Shown here piece after piece: positions 1 to 9,436 of a stretch of DNA of 34,185 nucleotides. Origin of the DNA: Verticiella alkaliphila (GTDB lineage: Bacteria > Pseudomonadota > Gammaproteobacteria > Burkholderiales > Burkholderiaceae_B); the NCBI RefSeq assembly GCF_018904615.1, contig NZ_JADCNH010000043.1, forward strand, positions 1 to 34,185. Direction: 5' to 3'. The first letter of the stretch is position 1, and each line of letters begins with the position of its first letter. Below the pieces are notes generated by a model that saw only the letters and a list, made by a program, of their open reading frames with translations, was not told where the DNA came from and made no database searches. A program made the translations under genes and the position numbers.

Positions 1-771
1 CCACGCGCCCCGCCCCCGCCGCCGGCCACTACCCCCGCCCCGCGCGGGCAGACGGGCCGTCGGCGCCAGCTCACCATCATGATCGATCCGGGTCATGGCG
101 GCGAGGATCCGGGCGCCGTGGGCCCCACCGGGCTCTACGAGAAAGACGTGGTCCTGGCCATCGGCAAGATGCTCAAGGAGCGTCTCGATCGCGTGGCCGG
201 CGTGCGCGCCATCATGACCCGCGACCGCGACTTCTTCGTGCCGCTCAACACGCGGGTGCTCAAGGCCCGGCAGGCGCAGGCCGATCTCTTCGTGTCGATC
301 CATGCCGACGCCTTCACCCGCGCGGCGGCCAATGGCTCCTCGGTGTACGCGCTCTCCGAGCGCGGCGCCTCGAGCACGAGCGCGCGCCTGCTCGCCCAGA
401 AGGAAAACGCCGCCGATCTGGTAGGTGGGGTCAATCTCGGCTCGCAGGATGCCCTGATCGCCAAGGTGCTGCTGGATCTGTCCACCACGGCGCAGATCAG
501 CGACTCGATCAAGCTCGGCACGGCTGTGCTCACCCACCTGGGTCGCATCAACCGGCTGCACAAGCCGCGCGTGGAGCAGGCGGGCTTCGCCGTGCTGCGC
601 TCACCGGACATTCCCTCGATCCTGGTGGAAACCGCCTTCATCAGCAACCCGACGGAAGAACGCCGCCTGCGCACCCCGGCCTACCAGCAGCAGATGGCAG
701 CGGCCATCCACAGCGGCATCGAAGGCTACCTGGACGCCAATCCGGCCATCGTCAACATCGCCAGCCGCTGA
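1..771 (+). CDS. amiC: N-acetylmuramoyl-L-alanine amidase, AmiC type (5' end outside window)
   Basis: Zinc-dependent Amidase_3 family enzyme of the periplasm. It cuts the bond between N-acetylmuramic acid and the stem peptide, mainly during daughter-cell separation. The frame is open from base 1: a Pro/Ala-rich linker runs straight into the catalytic domain. The opening motif is [12 protein letters not shown] (first zinc His), followed by the zinc Glu in GLYEKDVVL, the His in SIHADAF, and the catalytic Glu in [10 protein letters not shown]. The ATG at 79 lies inside the domain and is not the true start. The signal peptide and probable AMIN domain would lie to the left of the window. The family and the position directly before mutL-miaA fit AmiC of beta- and gammaproteobacteria. 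It is followed by a short perfect hairpin (785-799) without a T run. Confidence 0.9.
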   Translation, partial: PRAPPPPPATTPAPRGQTGRRRQLTIMIDPGHGGEDPGAVGPTGLYEKDVVLAIGKMLKERLDRVAGVRAIMTRDRDFFVPLNTRVLKARQAQADLFVSIHADAFTRAAANGSSVYALSERGASSTSARLLAQKENAADLVGGVNLGSQDALIAKVLLDLSTTAQISDSIKLGTAVLTHLGRINRLHKPRVEQAGFAVLRSPDIPSILVETAFISNPTEERRLRTPAYQQQMAAAIHSGIEGYLDANPAIVNIASR

Positions 772-784
772 CGCCCGCCCGTCA

Positions 785-799
785 CCGGCCTGGGGCCGG
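785..799. other. Short GC hairpin after amiC
   Basis: A perfect 6-bp inverted repeat (CCGGCC, loop TGG, GGCCGG) lies 14 bases after the amidase stop. There is no T tract, so it is at best a weak or factor-dependent 3' end signal. Confidence 0.35.
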
Positions 800-813
800 G
801 CAGGACCGCATCC

Positions 814-819
814 TATAAT
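814..819 (+). promoter_or_regulatory. Candidate -10 box for mutL
   Basis: A perfect TATAAT lies 28 bases before the chosen mutL start. No convincing -35 is seen at the right distance. The box argues against translation starting at the ATG at 818, which would overlap it. Confidence 0.45.
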
Positions 820-847
820 GCGGTTTTGCCCGGCCCTTTCTCTTCCG

Positions 848-2794
848 ATGCAGGATCCGCGCCCCATTGCGCCGCTGCCTGATCTCCTGATCAGCCAGAT
901 CGCCGCCGGCGAAGTCATCGACCGCCCCGCTTCCGTCCTCAAGGAGTTGATGGAGAATGCCCTCGATGCGGGCGCCTCCGTCATCGAGGTGCGGCTCGAA
1001 GGCGGCGGCATCCGCCGAATCGCCGTCACCGACGACGGCAGCGGCATTGCACCCGAACAACTCCCGCTCGCGCTGGCGCGCCACGCCACCAGCAAGATCG
1101 CTTCGCTCGCGCAGCTCGAATCCGTGGCGTCCATGGGATTTCGCGGCGAAGCGCTCGCGTCAGTCGCCTCCGTGGCGCAGGTGAGCATCATCTCGCGTGC
1201 TGCACGGTCCGAGCACGCCTGGCAGATCGAGAGCCGTCAAGGGCGCGTGGGCGAGATCACGCCGGCCTCTGGCCCGCTCGGCACCACGGTCGACGTGCGA
1301 CAGCTCTTTGATCTCGTGCCTGCCCGGCGCAAGTTCCTGAAGTCCGAATCCACGGAGTTCGGCCATTGCCTGGACGCTTTCGAGCGGCTGGCGCTTGCCT
1401 TCCCGCACATCGCCTTCCGGCTCTATCACCACGATCGTCTGCAACGACAGTGGCTGCCGGGCAGCATGTCGCAGCGCATTGGCGGGGTGCTGGGCGAGGC
1501 ATTCGTGCAGGAGGGACTGCTCGTCGAGTCGGCCGCGGGCGCCATCGCCGTGCGCGGCGTGATCTGCAGGCCCACAGCATCCCGCGCACGGGCCGACCGC
1601 CAGTATCTTTACGTCAATGGCCGCTTCGTGCGCGACCGCACCGTGGGCCACGCCTTGCGCAATGCCTATGCGGACGTCCTGCACGGCGATCGCCAGCCGG
1701 CCTATGTGCTGTTTCTTGACATCGACCCGACCGCCGTGGACGTGAACGTCCATCCGGCCAAGCACGAGGTGCGGTTTCGCGACAGTGGCGCGGTGCACCG
1801 CTTCGTCGGCCAGGCCGCGCGCGAAGTGATCGCCGTGCCCGCCGGGGGCAGCATCGATCGCGAGACGGGCGAGATCCTGCCCAGCGGCCAGGATGCCGCG
1901 CCTTCCCTGGCCGATGCCCCGACGGGCGCACCGGACAGCCGGTTCGCGCCGGTTGCCCGCGATGTCTTTGCCGTGGCACCCGGGCCCACGTCCGGAAGCG
2001 GTGACGCTCGCCCGGCTTGGCGCGCCGGGGTGCAGATGCCGTTCGCCCTGCGTGAGCCGGTCACCCCGCTCGCCACCCGGCTTGCCGCCTACCGTCCGCT
2101 GCCCGACACCGCGCCCGTCACGCTGGACGACGCACCGCAACCGTTCGCCGCGGCCTTCGCGCAGAGCGCGGATTCGCGGGCGCCGTCCCCCCTCCCTGCG
2201 ACAGGCGACAATCTGCCGCTTGGCATGGCACTCGCGCAATTGCATGGCATCTACGTGCTGGCGCAGAACGCCCGCGGCCTGGTGCTGGTCGACATGCATG
2301 CGGCTCACGAGCGGGTCGTGTACGAGCAGTTGAAGACGGCGCTCGATGCACGCGAGATTCCGCGCCAGCAGTTGCTGGTGCCCGTGGTGTTCGCGGCGCA
2401 CGAGCGCGACGTGGCCCTGGTGGAAGAGCACATCGATGCCCTGGCCGCGCTGGGCTTCGAGATCCACGGCGCGGGCCCTGCCGCCTTGGCCGTGCGGGCC
2501 GTGCCCGCCGTGCTGGCGCAGGCCGACGTCGAATCGCTAGCCCGCGACATCCTGGCCGATCTCGCCGAAGCCGGCGTGTCCCGTGTGTTGGAGCAGGCCC
2601 GAAACACCCTGCTATCGACCATGGCCTGCCATGGCTCCGTGCGGGCCAACCGCCGGCTCACGCTGGCGGAGATGAATGCCTTGCTGCGCCAGATGGAATC
2701 CACCGAGAACGCAGACCAGTGCAACCATGGTCGTCCCACGTGGGTGCAGCTGCCGCTCGCCGAGCTGGACCGACTCTTTCTGCGCGGCCAATGA
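848..2794 (+). CDS. mutL: DNA mismatch repair protein MutL, endonuclease-type
   Basis: Mismatch-repair ATPase that links MutS recognition to strand incision. With the start at 848 the protein has 648 residues. The N-terminal GHKL ATPase shows [12 protein letters not shown] (E33 catalytic, N37 magnesium), DDGSGI, TSKI and [11 protein letters not shown] proline-rich linker follows. The C-terminal dimer domain carries [12 protein letters not shown] (D482), ACHG and CNHGRPT (C625, H627). These are the metal-site motifs of MutL proteins with intrinsic nicking activity, as in Neisseria and Pseudomonas, and unlike the E. coli protein that relies on MutH. An in-frame ATG at 818 exists but overlaps a TATAAT box. 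The stop overlaps the miaA start (ATGA), so the two genes are probably translationally coupled. Confidence 0.93.
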   Translation: MQDPRPIAPLPDLLISQIAAGEVIDRPASVLKELMENALDAGASVIEVRLEGGGIRRIAVTDDGSGIAPEQLPLALARHATSKIASLAQLESVASMGFRGEALASVASVAQVSIISRAARSEHAWQIESRQGRVGEITPASGPLGTTVDVRQLFDLVPARRKFLKSESTEFGHCLDAFERLALAFPHIAFRLYHHDRLQRQWLPGSMSQRIGGVLGEAFVQEGLLVESAAGAIAVRGVICRPTASRARADRQYLYVNGRFVRDRTVGHALRNAYADVLHGDRQPAYVLFLDIDPTAVDVNVHPAKHEVRFRDSGAVHRFVGQAAREVIAVPAGGSIDRETGEILPSGQDAAPSLADAPTGAPDSRFAPVARDVFAVAPGPTSGSGDARPAWRAGVQMPFALREPVTPLATRLAAYRPLPDTAPVTLDDAPQPFAAAFAQSADSRAPSPLPATGDNLPLGMALAQLHGIYVLAQNARGLVLVDMHAAHERVVYEQLKTALDAREIPRQQLLVPVVFAAHERDVALVEEHIDALAALGFEIHGAGPAALAVRAVPAVLAQADVESLARDILADLAEAGVSRVLEQARNTLLSTMACHGSVRANRRLTLAEMNALLRQMESTENADQCNHGRPTWVQLPLAELDRLFLRGQ

Positions 2795-3762
2795 CCCCGT
2801 CCCTGCCGCCTGCCAACGCGCCGGGGCGCGCGCCGGTCATCTGCCTCATGGGTCCGACGGCTGCCGGCAAGAGCGCCACGGCCCTGGCCATCGCCGAGCG
2901 CTGGCCGGTGGAGATCGTCAACGTCGATTCCGCCACGATCTATCGCGGCATGGACATCGGCACTGCCAAGCCCGACGCCGCCGAGCGCGCGCGAGTGCCC
3001 CAGCACCTGCTCGACATCGTGGATCCGGCCGAATCGTATTCGGCGGCGCGCTTTCGCAGCGACGCCCTGGCCGCCATCGCGGACATCCAGGCGCGCGGGC
3101 GTCTGCCTGTGCTCGCGGGCGGCACCATGCTGTACTTCAAGGCCCTACGGGAAGGCCTGGCCTCGCTGCCGGATGCCGATCCGGCGTTGCGCGAAGCGCT
3201 CGAGGCGCGGGGTCGGGCCGAGGGCTGGCCCGCGCTGCATGCGGCGCTTGCGCGCCTGGATCCGGTCACGGCCGCCCGCCTTGCCCCCAACGACAGCCAA
3301 CGCATCCAGCGCGCCCTGGAAATCTGTCAGCTCGCGGGCCGGCCGATGTCAACGCTCCTCGCCGAGGACACGACGGCGCCACAGGACGTGGCGCACCTCG
3401 ACTTCGTCGAAGTGAGTCTGGAGCCGTCGGATCGAGCGGCCCTGCACGCGCGCATCGCGCAGCGCTTCGATGCCATGTTGGCTGCGGGCCTCGTCGAGGA
3501 GGTGGCCCGCTTGCGCGAGCGCGCCGACCTGCACGCCGGCTTGCCCTCGATCCGCTGTGTGGGCTACCGTCAGTTCTGGGCGCATCTAGCCGGCGAATGC
3601 AGCCGCGCATCCGCGCGCGAGCAGGCCATCGCCGCCACGCGCCAGCTCGCCAAGCGCCAGCTCACGTGGCTGCGGGCCCGGCCGCAACGCGCCGCGTTCG
3701 ACTGCCTCGCGCCGGACGTGGCCCTGCAGGCGGTCGAGCACCTCACCCGCTACCTGGATTGA
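2791..3762 (+). CDS. miaA: tRNA dimethylallyltransferase MiaA
   Basis: Transfers the dimethylallyl group from DMAPP to N6 of A37 in tRNAs that read codons starting with U, the first step of ms2i6A synthesis. The 323-residue protein has the P-loop GPTAAGKS (21-28), the catalytic-region motif [17 protein letters not shown], and the tRNA-binding C-terminal part with [10 protein letters not shown] and [13 protein letters not shown]. An upstream in-frame ATG (2719) lies within mutL. The ATG at 2791 overlaps the mutL stop and gives the usual family length. mutL-miaA order is widespread in proteobacteria. Confidence 0.94.
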   Translation: MTPSLPPANAPGRAPVICLMGPTAAGKSATALAIAERWPVEIVNVDSATIYRGMDIGTAKPDAAERARVPQHLLDIVDPAESYSAARFRSDALAAIADIQARGRLPVLAGGTMLYFKALREGLASLPDADPALREALEARGRAEGWPALHAALARLDPVTAARLAPNDSQRIQRALEICQLAGRPMSTLLAEDTTAPQDVAHLDFVEVSLEPSDRAALHARIAQRFDAMLAAGLVEEVARLRERADLHAGLPSIRCVGYRQFWAHLAGECSRASAREQAIAATRQLAKRQLTWLRARPQRAAFDCLAPDVALQAVEHLTRYLD

Positions 3763-3814
3763 CCCGACATTTCCCGCGGCACTGCCGCCCTACCCTCGTC
3801 TCTTCGAGTACACC

Positions 3815-4408
3815 ATGGCCCTGCTACACGACGATGCTTTGAACACGCTGTTTCGCGACGCACGCTCGCACAATGGCTGGAAGGACGTCCCGGTCACCGA
3901 GGACGAACTGCGCCAGGCCTACGACCTCGCCAAGTTCGGCCCGACCAGCGCCAACTGCAGCCCCATGCGCGTTGTTTTTCTCACCACGCCCGAGGCCATC
4001 GCGCGCCTGTTGCCGGCGATGAGCGAAGGCAACCAGGACAAGACGCGCACCGCGCCGGTGGTGGCGATCTTTGCCAACGACAGCAAGTTCTACGATCGCA
4101 TCCCCGAGCTCTTTCCGCACAACCCGGGTGCCCGCGAGTGGTTCACCGGCAGCGAGGCCGCTGCGCAGGCCACGGCGTTCCGCAATGGCACCCTGCAAGC
4201 TGCATACTTCATGCTGGCCGCGCGCGCGGTGGGTCTGGATTGCGCACCGATGTCCGGGTTCGATCCGGCCAAGGTCGAAGCCGAGTTCTTCCCTAACGGG
4301 CAGGACAAGGTGAACTTCATTTGCGCCCTGGGCCACGGCGATCACGACAAGGTCTTCGCCCGTCTGCCGCGCCTGGCGTTCGAGGACGCCTGCCGCGTCG
4401 AACGCTGA
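3815..4408 (+). CDS. Nitroreductase-family protein, RutE-like (malonic semialdehyde reductase type)
   Basis: A 197-residue FMN-dependent nitroreductase-fold protein whose length and pattern match RutE of the pyrimidine (Rut) pathway, which reduces malonic semialdehyde to 3-hydroxypropionate. Visible signs are the N-terminal LNTLFRDARSHNGW, the FMN-contacting stretch AKFGPTSANCSPMRVVF, AAYFMLAARAVGLDCAPMSGFD, and the C-terminal VNFICALGHGD. No other rut gene is nearby, so the physiological substrate is uncertain and a general nitro/aldehyde reductase role is possible. The start has no clear Shine-Dalgarno. The gene stands alone and converges on the AraC-type regulator gene. Confidence 0.75.
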   Translation: MALLHDDALNTLFRDARSHNGWKDVPVTEDELRQAYDLAKFGPTSANCSPMRVVFLTTPEAIARLLPAMSEGNQDKTRTAPVVAIFANDSKFYDRIPELFPHNPGAREWFTGSEAAAQATAFRNGTLQAAYFMLAARAVGLDCAPMSGFDPAKVEAEFFPNGQDKVNFICALGHGDHDKVFARLPRLAFEDACRVER

Positions 4409-4419
4409 GCGTCGTGGCA

Positions 4420-4440
4420 GCGCCTGGTCTCGCCAGGCGC
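4420..4440. terminator. Hairpin between convergent genes
   Basis: A perfect 8-bp inverted repeat (GCGCCTGG, 5-base loop, CCAGGCGC) lies in the 45-base gap between the RutE-like gene and the convergent AraC-type gene. It lacks a T run, so a bidirectional but weak 3' end signal is inferred. Confidence 0.4.
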
Positions 4441-4453
4441 GCTTGGCATCCTG

Positions 4454-5431
4454 TCACGGCCCGCGCCGCCAGACGCGCGGCATCACGCCGAAGCGGGCGC
4501 GAAACGCCTTGCTGAAGTGGCTCAGGCTGGCATAGCCCACGTCCAGCGCCACCTGCGTCACGGGGATGCCCTCGGCCAATTGCCGCGCCCCCGCCTGCAG
4601 GCGCAATTCACGGACGTGGCTGTGAATCGTCGTGCCGGTGGCCAGGCGGATCCCGCGCCGCAAGTCCTTCTCCGACACGCCAGCCGCACGGGCGAGCGTC
4701 GCCGCCGACCACGGCTCCATGTAGCGCTGCGCCAGCAGCGCCAGGGCACGGCCAGTGCCGCCACGCTGACGCGTCGAAACGGGAGCCGGAACAGCATTCG
4801 GTTGACGACTTGCCAGCAGATCGATGACGCGAGCGAGCAGATCGTGCACCTGGCTGCGCCGCCACACCCGCTGGGCCGCGGGGTGTGCCACCGGTGGCGC
4901 GTCCAGCGCACCTGCCATGCGCAGCAAGCCCTCGCCTGCCGGGCAGGACACCAGGAACCCGCCGCGTTCAGGCACGCTGAACTGTGCATCCTTCAACGCG
5001 AGCAAGGCGTCGGTCAGCGCAAACGTCGTGCTGCGCGCCAGTGCTGTGCGTGAGAAGCGGACATCGACCAGATGCATGGCAGCGCCCGCCGGCAGGCGCA
5101 CGACGCTTCCCAACGAATCCGGTTGCTGGAACAGCACGAGCGAGCCCGGGGGTGGCCGGCACACGGCGCCCCGCTCGAAGGCGAGCGTCGGCTCGCCAGC
5201 CAGCCAGATCTGGATGCCAAAGACGGCGGTGCCCGGTGCCGGCAACGCCAGCGTCTGGCTGGGCCTGCCGCGCAGCACGACCAGACTGACGCCATCCTCC
5301 ACCCGCTCCAGCAACGTGATGCTGTCTTCCCAGGCGGGTGTGTCCGGGACAGTGGGCAGCGTTTCGCGCCACCACTCGTGCGGCTTGGGCGGCACTTGGT
5401 AGAGGCCGGCTACCGGTAGATGCGCAGACAC
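4454..5431 (-). CDS. AraC-family transcriptional regulator, probable regulator of the siderophore uptake genes
   Basis: A 325-residue regulator if started at the GTG at 5431, which follows GAGGGG. The frame stays open to an ATG at 5539, but that codon lies inside the Fur box of the divergent receptor gene, so the longer form is unlikely. The N-terminal two thirds is a poorly conserved sensor domain. The last ~95 residues form the AraC double helix-turn-helix: PWSAATLARAAGVSEKDLRR, then QVALDVGYASLSHFSKAFRARFGVMP, with the family-typical glycine and SxFSxxFxxxFG pattern. Its divergent placement beside a TonB receptor resembles PchR/AlcR-type regulators that activate siderophore uptake when the ligand is present. 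The ligand is not known. Confidence 0.82.
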   Translation of the reverse strand: MSAHLPVAGLYQVPPKPHEWWRETLPTVPDTPAWEDSITLLERVEDGVSLVVLRGRPSQTLALPAPGTAVFGIQIWLAGEPTLAFERGAVCRPPPGSLVLFQQPDSLGSVVRLPAGAAMHLVDVRFSRTALARSTTFALTDALLALKDAQFSVPERGGFLVSCPAGEGLLRMAGALDAPPVAHPAAQRVWRRSQVHDLLARVIDLLASRQPNAVPAPVSTRQRGGTGRALALLAQRYMEPWSAATLARAAGVSEKDLRRGIRLATGTTIHSHVRELRLQAGARQLAEGIPVTQVALDVGYASLSHFSKAFRARFGVMPRVWRRGP

Positions 5432-5524
5432 GACACGCCCCTCTGATTTTGGCTGCGATTTCGTCAATCGCGGCCAGGATTTCGCCAGTGCAGGACAACG
5501 ATCCTGCGGATAATCAACACGATC

Positions 5525-5543
5525 GCTAATAATTCTCATTATA
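5525..5543. promoter_or_regulatory. Fur box upstream of the TonB receptor
   Basis: GCTAATAATTCTCATTATA matches 14 of 19 positions of the classic Fur box GATAATGATAATCATTATC. It lies 17 bases before the receptor ATG in an AT-rich island unlike the surrounding GC-rich DNA. Iron-loaded Fur would repress the receptor operon and possibly the divergent regulator. Confidence 0.7.
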
Positions 5544-5559
5544 TTTTTAACGTTCTGCC

Positions 5560-7764
5560 ATGCAACAGCCCTCCATGCACGCTTTCCGTCTCACTGTTCT
5601 TGCCGGCGCAATAGCAGCCGGTGCCGGCATGGCTGCGCAGGCGCAACCCGCCACGCCCGCACAGCTCGCGCCGATCGTGGTGCGGGACGCTCCCCATCCG
5701 CTGGATGCATCGCGCGGGGATGCGTATGTCGCCACACGGGCGTCCGCTGCGCTCAAGAGCCAGGCAGATCTGCTGGAGACCGCCCAGACTGTCAACGTGG
5801 TGACTCGCGCAGAAATGGAACGCCAGGGCTCGACCTCCGTCGCCCAGGCACTGCGCTACACACCGGGCGTCATCGCGCAGTATGGCGATACCGACGTGCG
5901 CCATGACTGGCTGACCATTCGCGGGTTCACGCCCGCCCGGTACCTGGACGGTCTGGTGCTGCCCTTCGGCGCGCGCGGCTATGCCCAGCCTCGCATCGAG
6001 ACCTACGGACTGGAGCGCATCGACGTCCTGAAAGGTCCGGCCTCCGGCCTGTACGGCCAGAGTGCGCCGGGCGGATTGATCGACATGACCAGCAAGCGCG
6101 CCAACGGCGAACGTGTGCGCGAGATCGAACTGCAACTGGGCAGCCACGCCCGCCGTCAGCTCGGATTCGACCTGGGTGGCCAGGCCAATGAGGCAGGCAC
6201 TGTCAGCTATCGCGTGACCGGCGTGGGCCGCAGGAGCGACACGCCGTACGACCACGTCGACGATGACAAGGCCTTTCTGCAAGCCGCGCTGGCATTCCAG
6301 CTCTCGCCGCGCACGCGGCTCGAAGGGACAGCGCAGTACCAGCGCATCGTATCCGATGGCGGCGGCGGCGCGCCTGCCCTGCCCGTGCTCGGCACGCTGC
6401 AGCCCACGAGCGCGGGCACGATTGCCCGCAGCCGCTATGTGGGTGACCCGGATTACGACCGTTTCACGAACACCCAGACATTCGTGGGCTACACCCTGGA
6501 GCATCGCTTCAGCGAACACACCGGCTTTCGCCAGACGGCCCGCATCAGCGACGTCGACACCGATTCACGCCGCGTGCAGATCGGCCTCATGGCCAGCCCC
6601 ACTCAGGCTGTACGGTACGCCTGGGCGTTCCCCGAGTCCGCGCGTGCTTTCCAGATCGACAACCAGTTCCACACGGCGTTGACGACGGGCCCGCTGCGTC
6701 ACCGCGTGCTTGCCGGCGTGGACTACCTGCGCGAGACGGCCCATTTCACGGAAAGCCAGCTGAACATCCTCACCAATGCCAGCGGTGGCTACGCGCTCTT
6801 CGATCCGTACGCGCCGCAATACGGCGACTTCGATATCGCCACCCCGCCTGACGGCCTGAACATCGATCAACGCCGTTCGCAACTGGGCGCCTACGTGCAG
6901 GACCAGATCGAATGGGATCGCCTGCATGTGGTGCTGTCTGCCCGGCACGACCGCGTCAGGCTGGACACCCATTCGCGGCAGGCGGCCGGCACGACCACCG
7001 ATGCCAATGGCGACATCAATCGCACGACCTTCCGTACCGGCGCAAGCTATGTGTTCGACAGCGGCGTGGCGCCCTACGTGAACTACGCCACCTCGTTCCA
7101 ACCCGTGCCCGGCAGCACGCGCACGGGGGCGGCGCTGCGGCCGACCACCGGCAAACAGGTCGAGGCCGGCATCAAGGTGCAACCCGAGGGCAGTCGCGCC
7201 CTGCTCACACTCGCCGCCTTCCAGATCACGCAGGACAACGTCAGCGCGCCCGATCCGCAGAACACGCGATTCAGCGTGCAGACCGGGCAGGTCCGGGCGC
7301 GTGGCCTGGAGCTCGAAGGCAAGGCCAGCGTGAACGACAGCCTGGACGTGAGCTTCTCCTATGCGCTGACCGACAGCGAGATCACGCGCACCAATGCGGC
7401 CGACACCGTGGGCCAGGTGGGCAACCGCATGGCCTTCGTGCCGCGGCACCAGGCCTCGGTATGGGCCGACTACACGGTGCGTAGCGGCCCGCTCGCCGGG
7501 TTGGGACTGGGCGCCGGCGTGCGCTATCGCGGCAGCTTCTTCGGCGATCTGAACAACACGCATGCGCTGCGCCCGGTCACCCTCGTCGACGCTGGCATCC
7601 GCTACGATCTCGGCCAGGCCAGTGCACGCCTGCGCGGCATGCAGCTGGCTCTGAATGTCAGCAATCTCTTTGACAAGACCTACGTGGCCAACTGCCTGGG
7701 CGCCACCGGCTGCTATTGGGGCACGGAGCGCACCGCTGTCGCCAGCCTGCGCTATCGTTGGTGA
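5560..7764 (+). CDS. TonB-dependent ferric-siderophore receptor (FhuA/FauA type)
   Basis: An outer-membrane ligand-gated porin of 734 residues. The signal peptide covers roughly residues 1-28 (hydrophobic core LTVLAGAIAAGAGMAA). A TonB-box-like segment APIVVRDA (37-44) precedes the plug domain, which shows LLETAQTVNVVTRAEMERQ, ALRYTPGV, IRGF, ERIDVLKGPASGLYGQSAPGG and IDMTSKR. The C-terminal barrel ends in the aromatic LRYRW required for outer-membrane assembly. Another ATG at 5575 could also serve as start, and neither has a clear Shine-Dalgarno. Neighbouring fhuB/fhuD/fhuF-like genes point to a hydroxamate siderophore. No siderophore synthesis gene is present, so uptake of a foreign siderophore is possible. 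Confidence 0.88.
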   Translation: MQQPSMHAFRLTVLAGAIAAGAGMAAQAQPATPAQLAPIVVRDAPHPLDASRGDAYVATRASAALKSQADLLETAQTVNVVTRAEMERQGSTSVAQALRYTPGVIAQYGDTDVRHDWLTIRGFTPARYLDGLVLPFGARGYAQPRIETYGLERIDVLKGPASGLYGQSAPGGLIDMTSKRANGERVREIELQLGSHARRQLGFDLGGQANEAGTVSYRVTGVGRRSDTPYDHVDDDKAFLQAALAFQLSPRTRLEGTAQYQRIVSDGGGGAPALPVLGTLQPTSAGTIARSRYVGDPDYDRFTNTQTFVGYTLEHRFSEHTGFRQTARISDVDTDSRRVQIGLMASPTQAVRYAWAFPESARAFQIDNQFHTALTTGPLRHRVLAGVDYLRETAHFTESQLNILTNASGGYALFDPYAPQYGDFDIATPPDGLNIDQRRSQLGAYVQDQIEWDRLHVVLSARHDRVRLDTHSRQAAGTTTDANGDINRTTFRTGASYVFDSGVAPYVNYATSFQPVPGSTRTGAALRPTTGKQVEAGIKVQPEGSRALLTLAAFQITQDNVSAPDPQNTRFSVQTGQVRARGLELEGKASVNDSLDVSFSYALTDSEITRTNAADTVGQVGNRMAFVPRHQASVWADYTVRSGPLAGLGLGAGVRYRGSFFGDLNNTHALRPVTLVDAGIRYDLGQASARLRGMQLALNVSNLFDKTYVANCLGATGCYWGTERTAVASLRYRW

Positions 7765-7766
7765 GC

Positions 7767-9436
7767 ATGTCGGCGCAAGGCGGTGCATTCACTTCCATCC
7801 TGCGGGCCTACCGGGGCAGGCTGGCCGCGGTCACGCTGCTCTCGGCAGTCGGTGCGGGCGTCGGCGTGGCAGTCATCGCCTACATCAATCAGCGCCTGCT
7901 CAACCCCGCGGCAGCCGGCGAGAGCGCGCTGGCGGGTCTATTCGGTCTGCTCGGGCTCTTGCTGGTGAGCGCGGCCGGCGCGCAACTCGGGCTCACCGCA
8001 CTCGGGCATCGCATGGTGTTCGATCTGCGCATGACGCTCGTCAAGCGCTGGATGGACACAGAACCGGAGCGCGTGGCGCAGATCGGCGCCGCGCGCATTC
8101 TCGCCGTGCTTTCGAACGACGTTCGCCAGATCACTCTGGCCTTCGTGCAGCTGCCGGAACTGCTCTTTGGCATCGCGCTGACCAGCGCAGCATTCGGCTA
8201 CCTGGGCTGGCTTTCCCTACCGCTGCTGGCGGCGACGCTGGCCTGGCTGGCCACGACGGTGGCACTTGGCTGGCCGTTGGTGGCGCGCATGCATCGATCG
8301 CTGCGGCATCTACGCCAGGCCGAAGATGCGATGCAGACGCAATATCAGACATTGATCCAGGGGGCCAAGGCGTTGACCTTGAATCGCCACCGCGCCGCTC
8401 GCGTCTTCGGCACCGACGTGACAGCGGCCGCCGACGCCTATCGCCACCACGTCACCCGCGCGACCGCTATCACGCACTCGCCAGTCAATGGGCGAACGTC
8501 ATGGTGCTGGGCACCATCGGGATCGTCTTTCACCTGACCAGCCACCTGGGCTTGGCATCCACCGCGGTCGCCGCCACCTACGCGCTGGCCATTCTCTTTC
8601 TGCGCGCACCGCTGGTGGCCGCCGTCTCGGCGGTGCCGACGATGCTCGCCGCGCGCGTCGCCCTGCGCCACATCGACAGCCTGCATCTGGCCGCCGCCGA
8701 CCCGGGCTTCCCCGTGCCCGCCCCCGCGCCGTGGCACGAGTTGCGCCTGACGGACGTGGCCTACACCTATCCTGGCACCGGTGCTGCCGCGCCGTTCACC
8801 GTCGGCCCGCTGAATCTGTCCGTGCGGCGCGGGGATACCCTCTTCGTGATTGGCGCCAACGGCAGCGGAAAGTCCACGCTCGCGCAGTTGCTGACCGGAT
8901 TGGCGTGGCAGACAAGCGGCACGATCGCCATCGACGGCCAAGTGCTCGCCCCGGCCGATCGCGCACACCTGCGCCAGCGCTGCGCCGCCGTCTTCACGGA
9001 TTTCCATGTCTTCCAGGACCTGATCGGCCCCGGGGGAGCCACGGCAGATGCGACCCTGCGCGACACGTGGCTCAGCCACCTGCAACTGCGTGGCAAAGTC
9101 CCGGTGGCGGGCAACCGGCTGCTCGATACGCGATTCTCGCAAGGCCAGCGCAAGCGGCTGGCGCTGCTGCAGGCCGTGCTGGAAGAGCGGGACATCCTGC
9201 TCCTGGATGAATGGGCTGCCGATCAGGATCCACACTTTCGGCAGCACTTCTACGACGTGCTCCTGCCCGCGCTCAAAGCCGAGGGCAAGACGCTCATCAT
9301 CATCAGCCACGACAATGCCTACTTTCATCACGCAGATCATCTGTGGCACATGCACGAAGGCCGCCTGACGTTGCTGACCGGCGAGCAGCGCGAAGCGGCC
9401 TGTCGTCGGCCGCTGTCCGTGGAGCCCCCATCGTGA
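7767..9436 (+). pseudogene. PvdE/cyclic-peptide-export type ABC transporter, frameshifted in this sequence
   Basis: A fused membrane plus ATPase ABC half-transporter related to PvdE/SyrD. The reading frame starts at ATG 7767, two bases after the receptor stop, and encodes the transmembrane domain up to about base 8457. Homologous sequence then continues in another frame (TAT CAC GCA CTC ... from 8468) to the stop at 9436. The shift maps to a CGCGCG run at 8457-8462; one base missing or two extra would explain it. The second part carries Walker A GANGSGKST (8852-8878), the PvdE-type signature FSQGQRKRLALL, and Walker B ILLLDEWAADQDP. Restored length would be about 555 residues, as in PvdE. The rest of the gene is intact and the stop overlaps the next start, so a sequence error or a very recent mutation is as likely as true decay. 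Confidence 0.75.

Noticed and set aside
1160-2467. A 435-codon frame on the minus strand within mutL.
   Set aside because: It is antisense to mutL, with no ribosome site and no recognisable domain.
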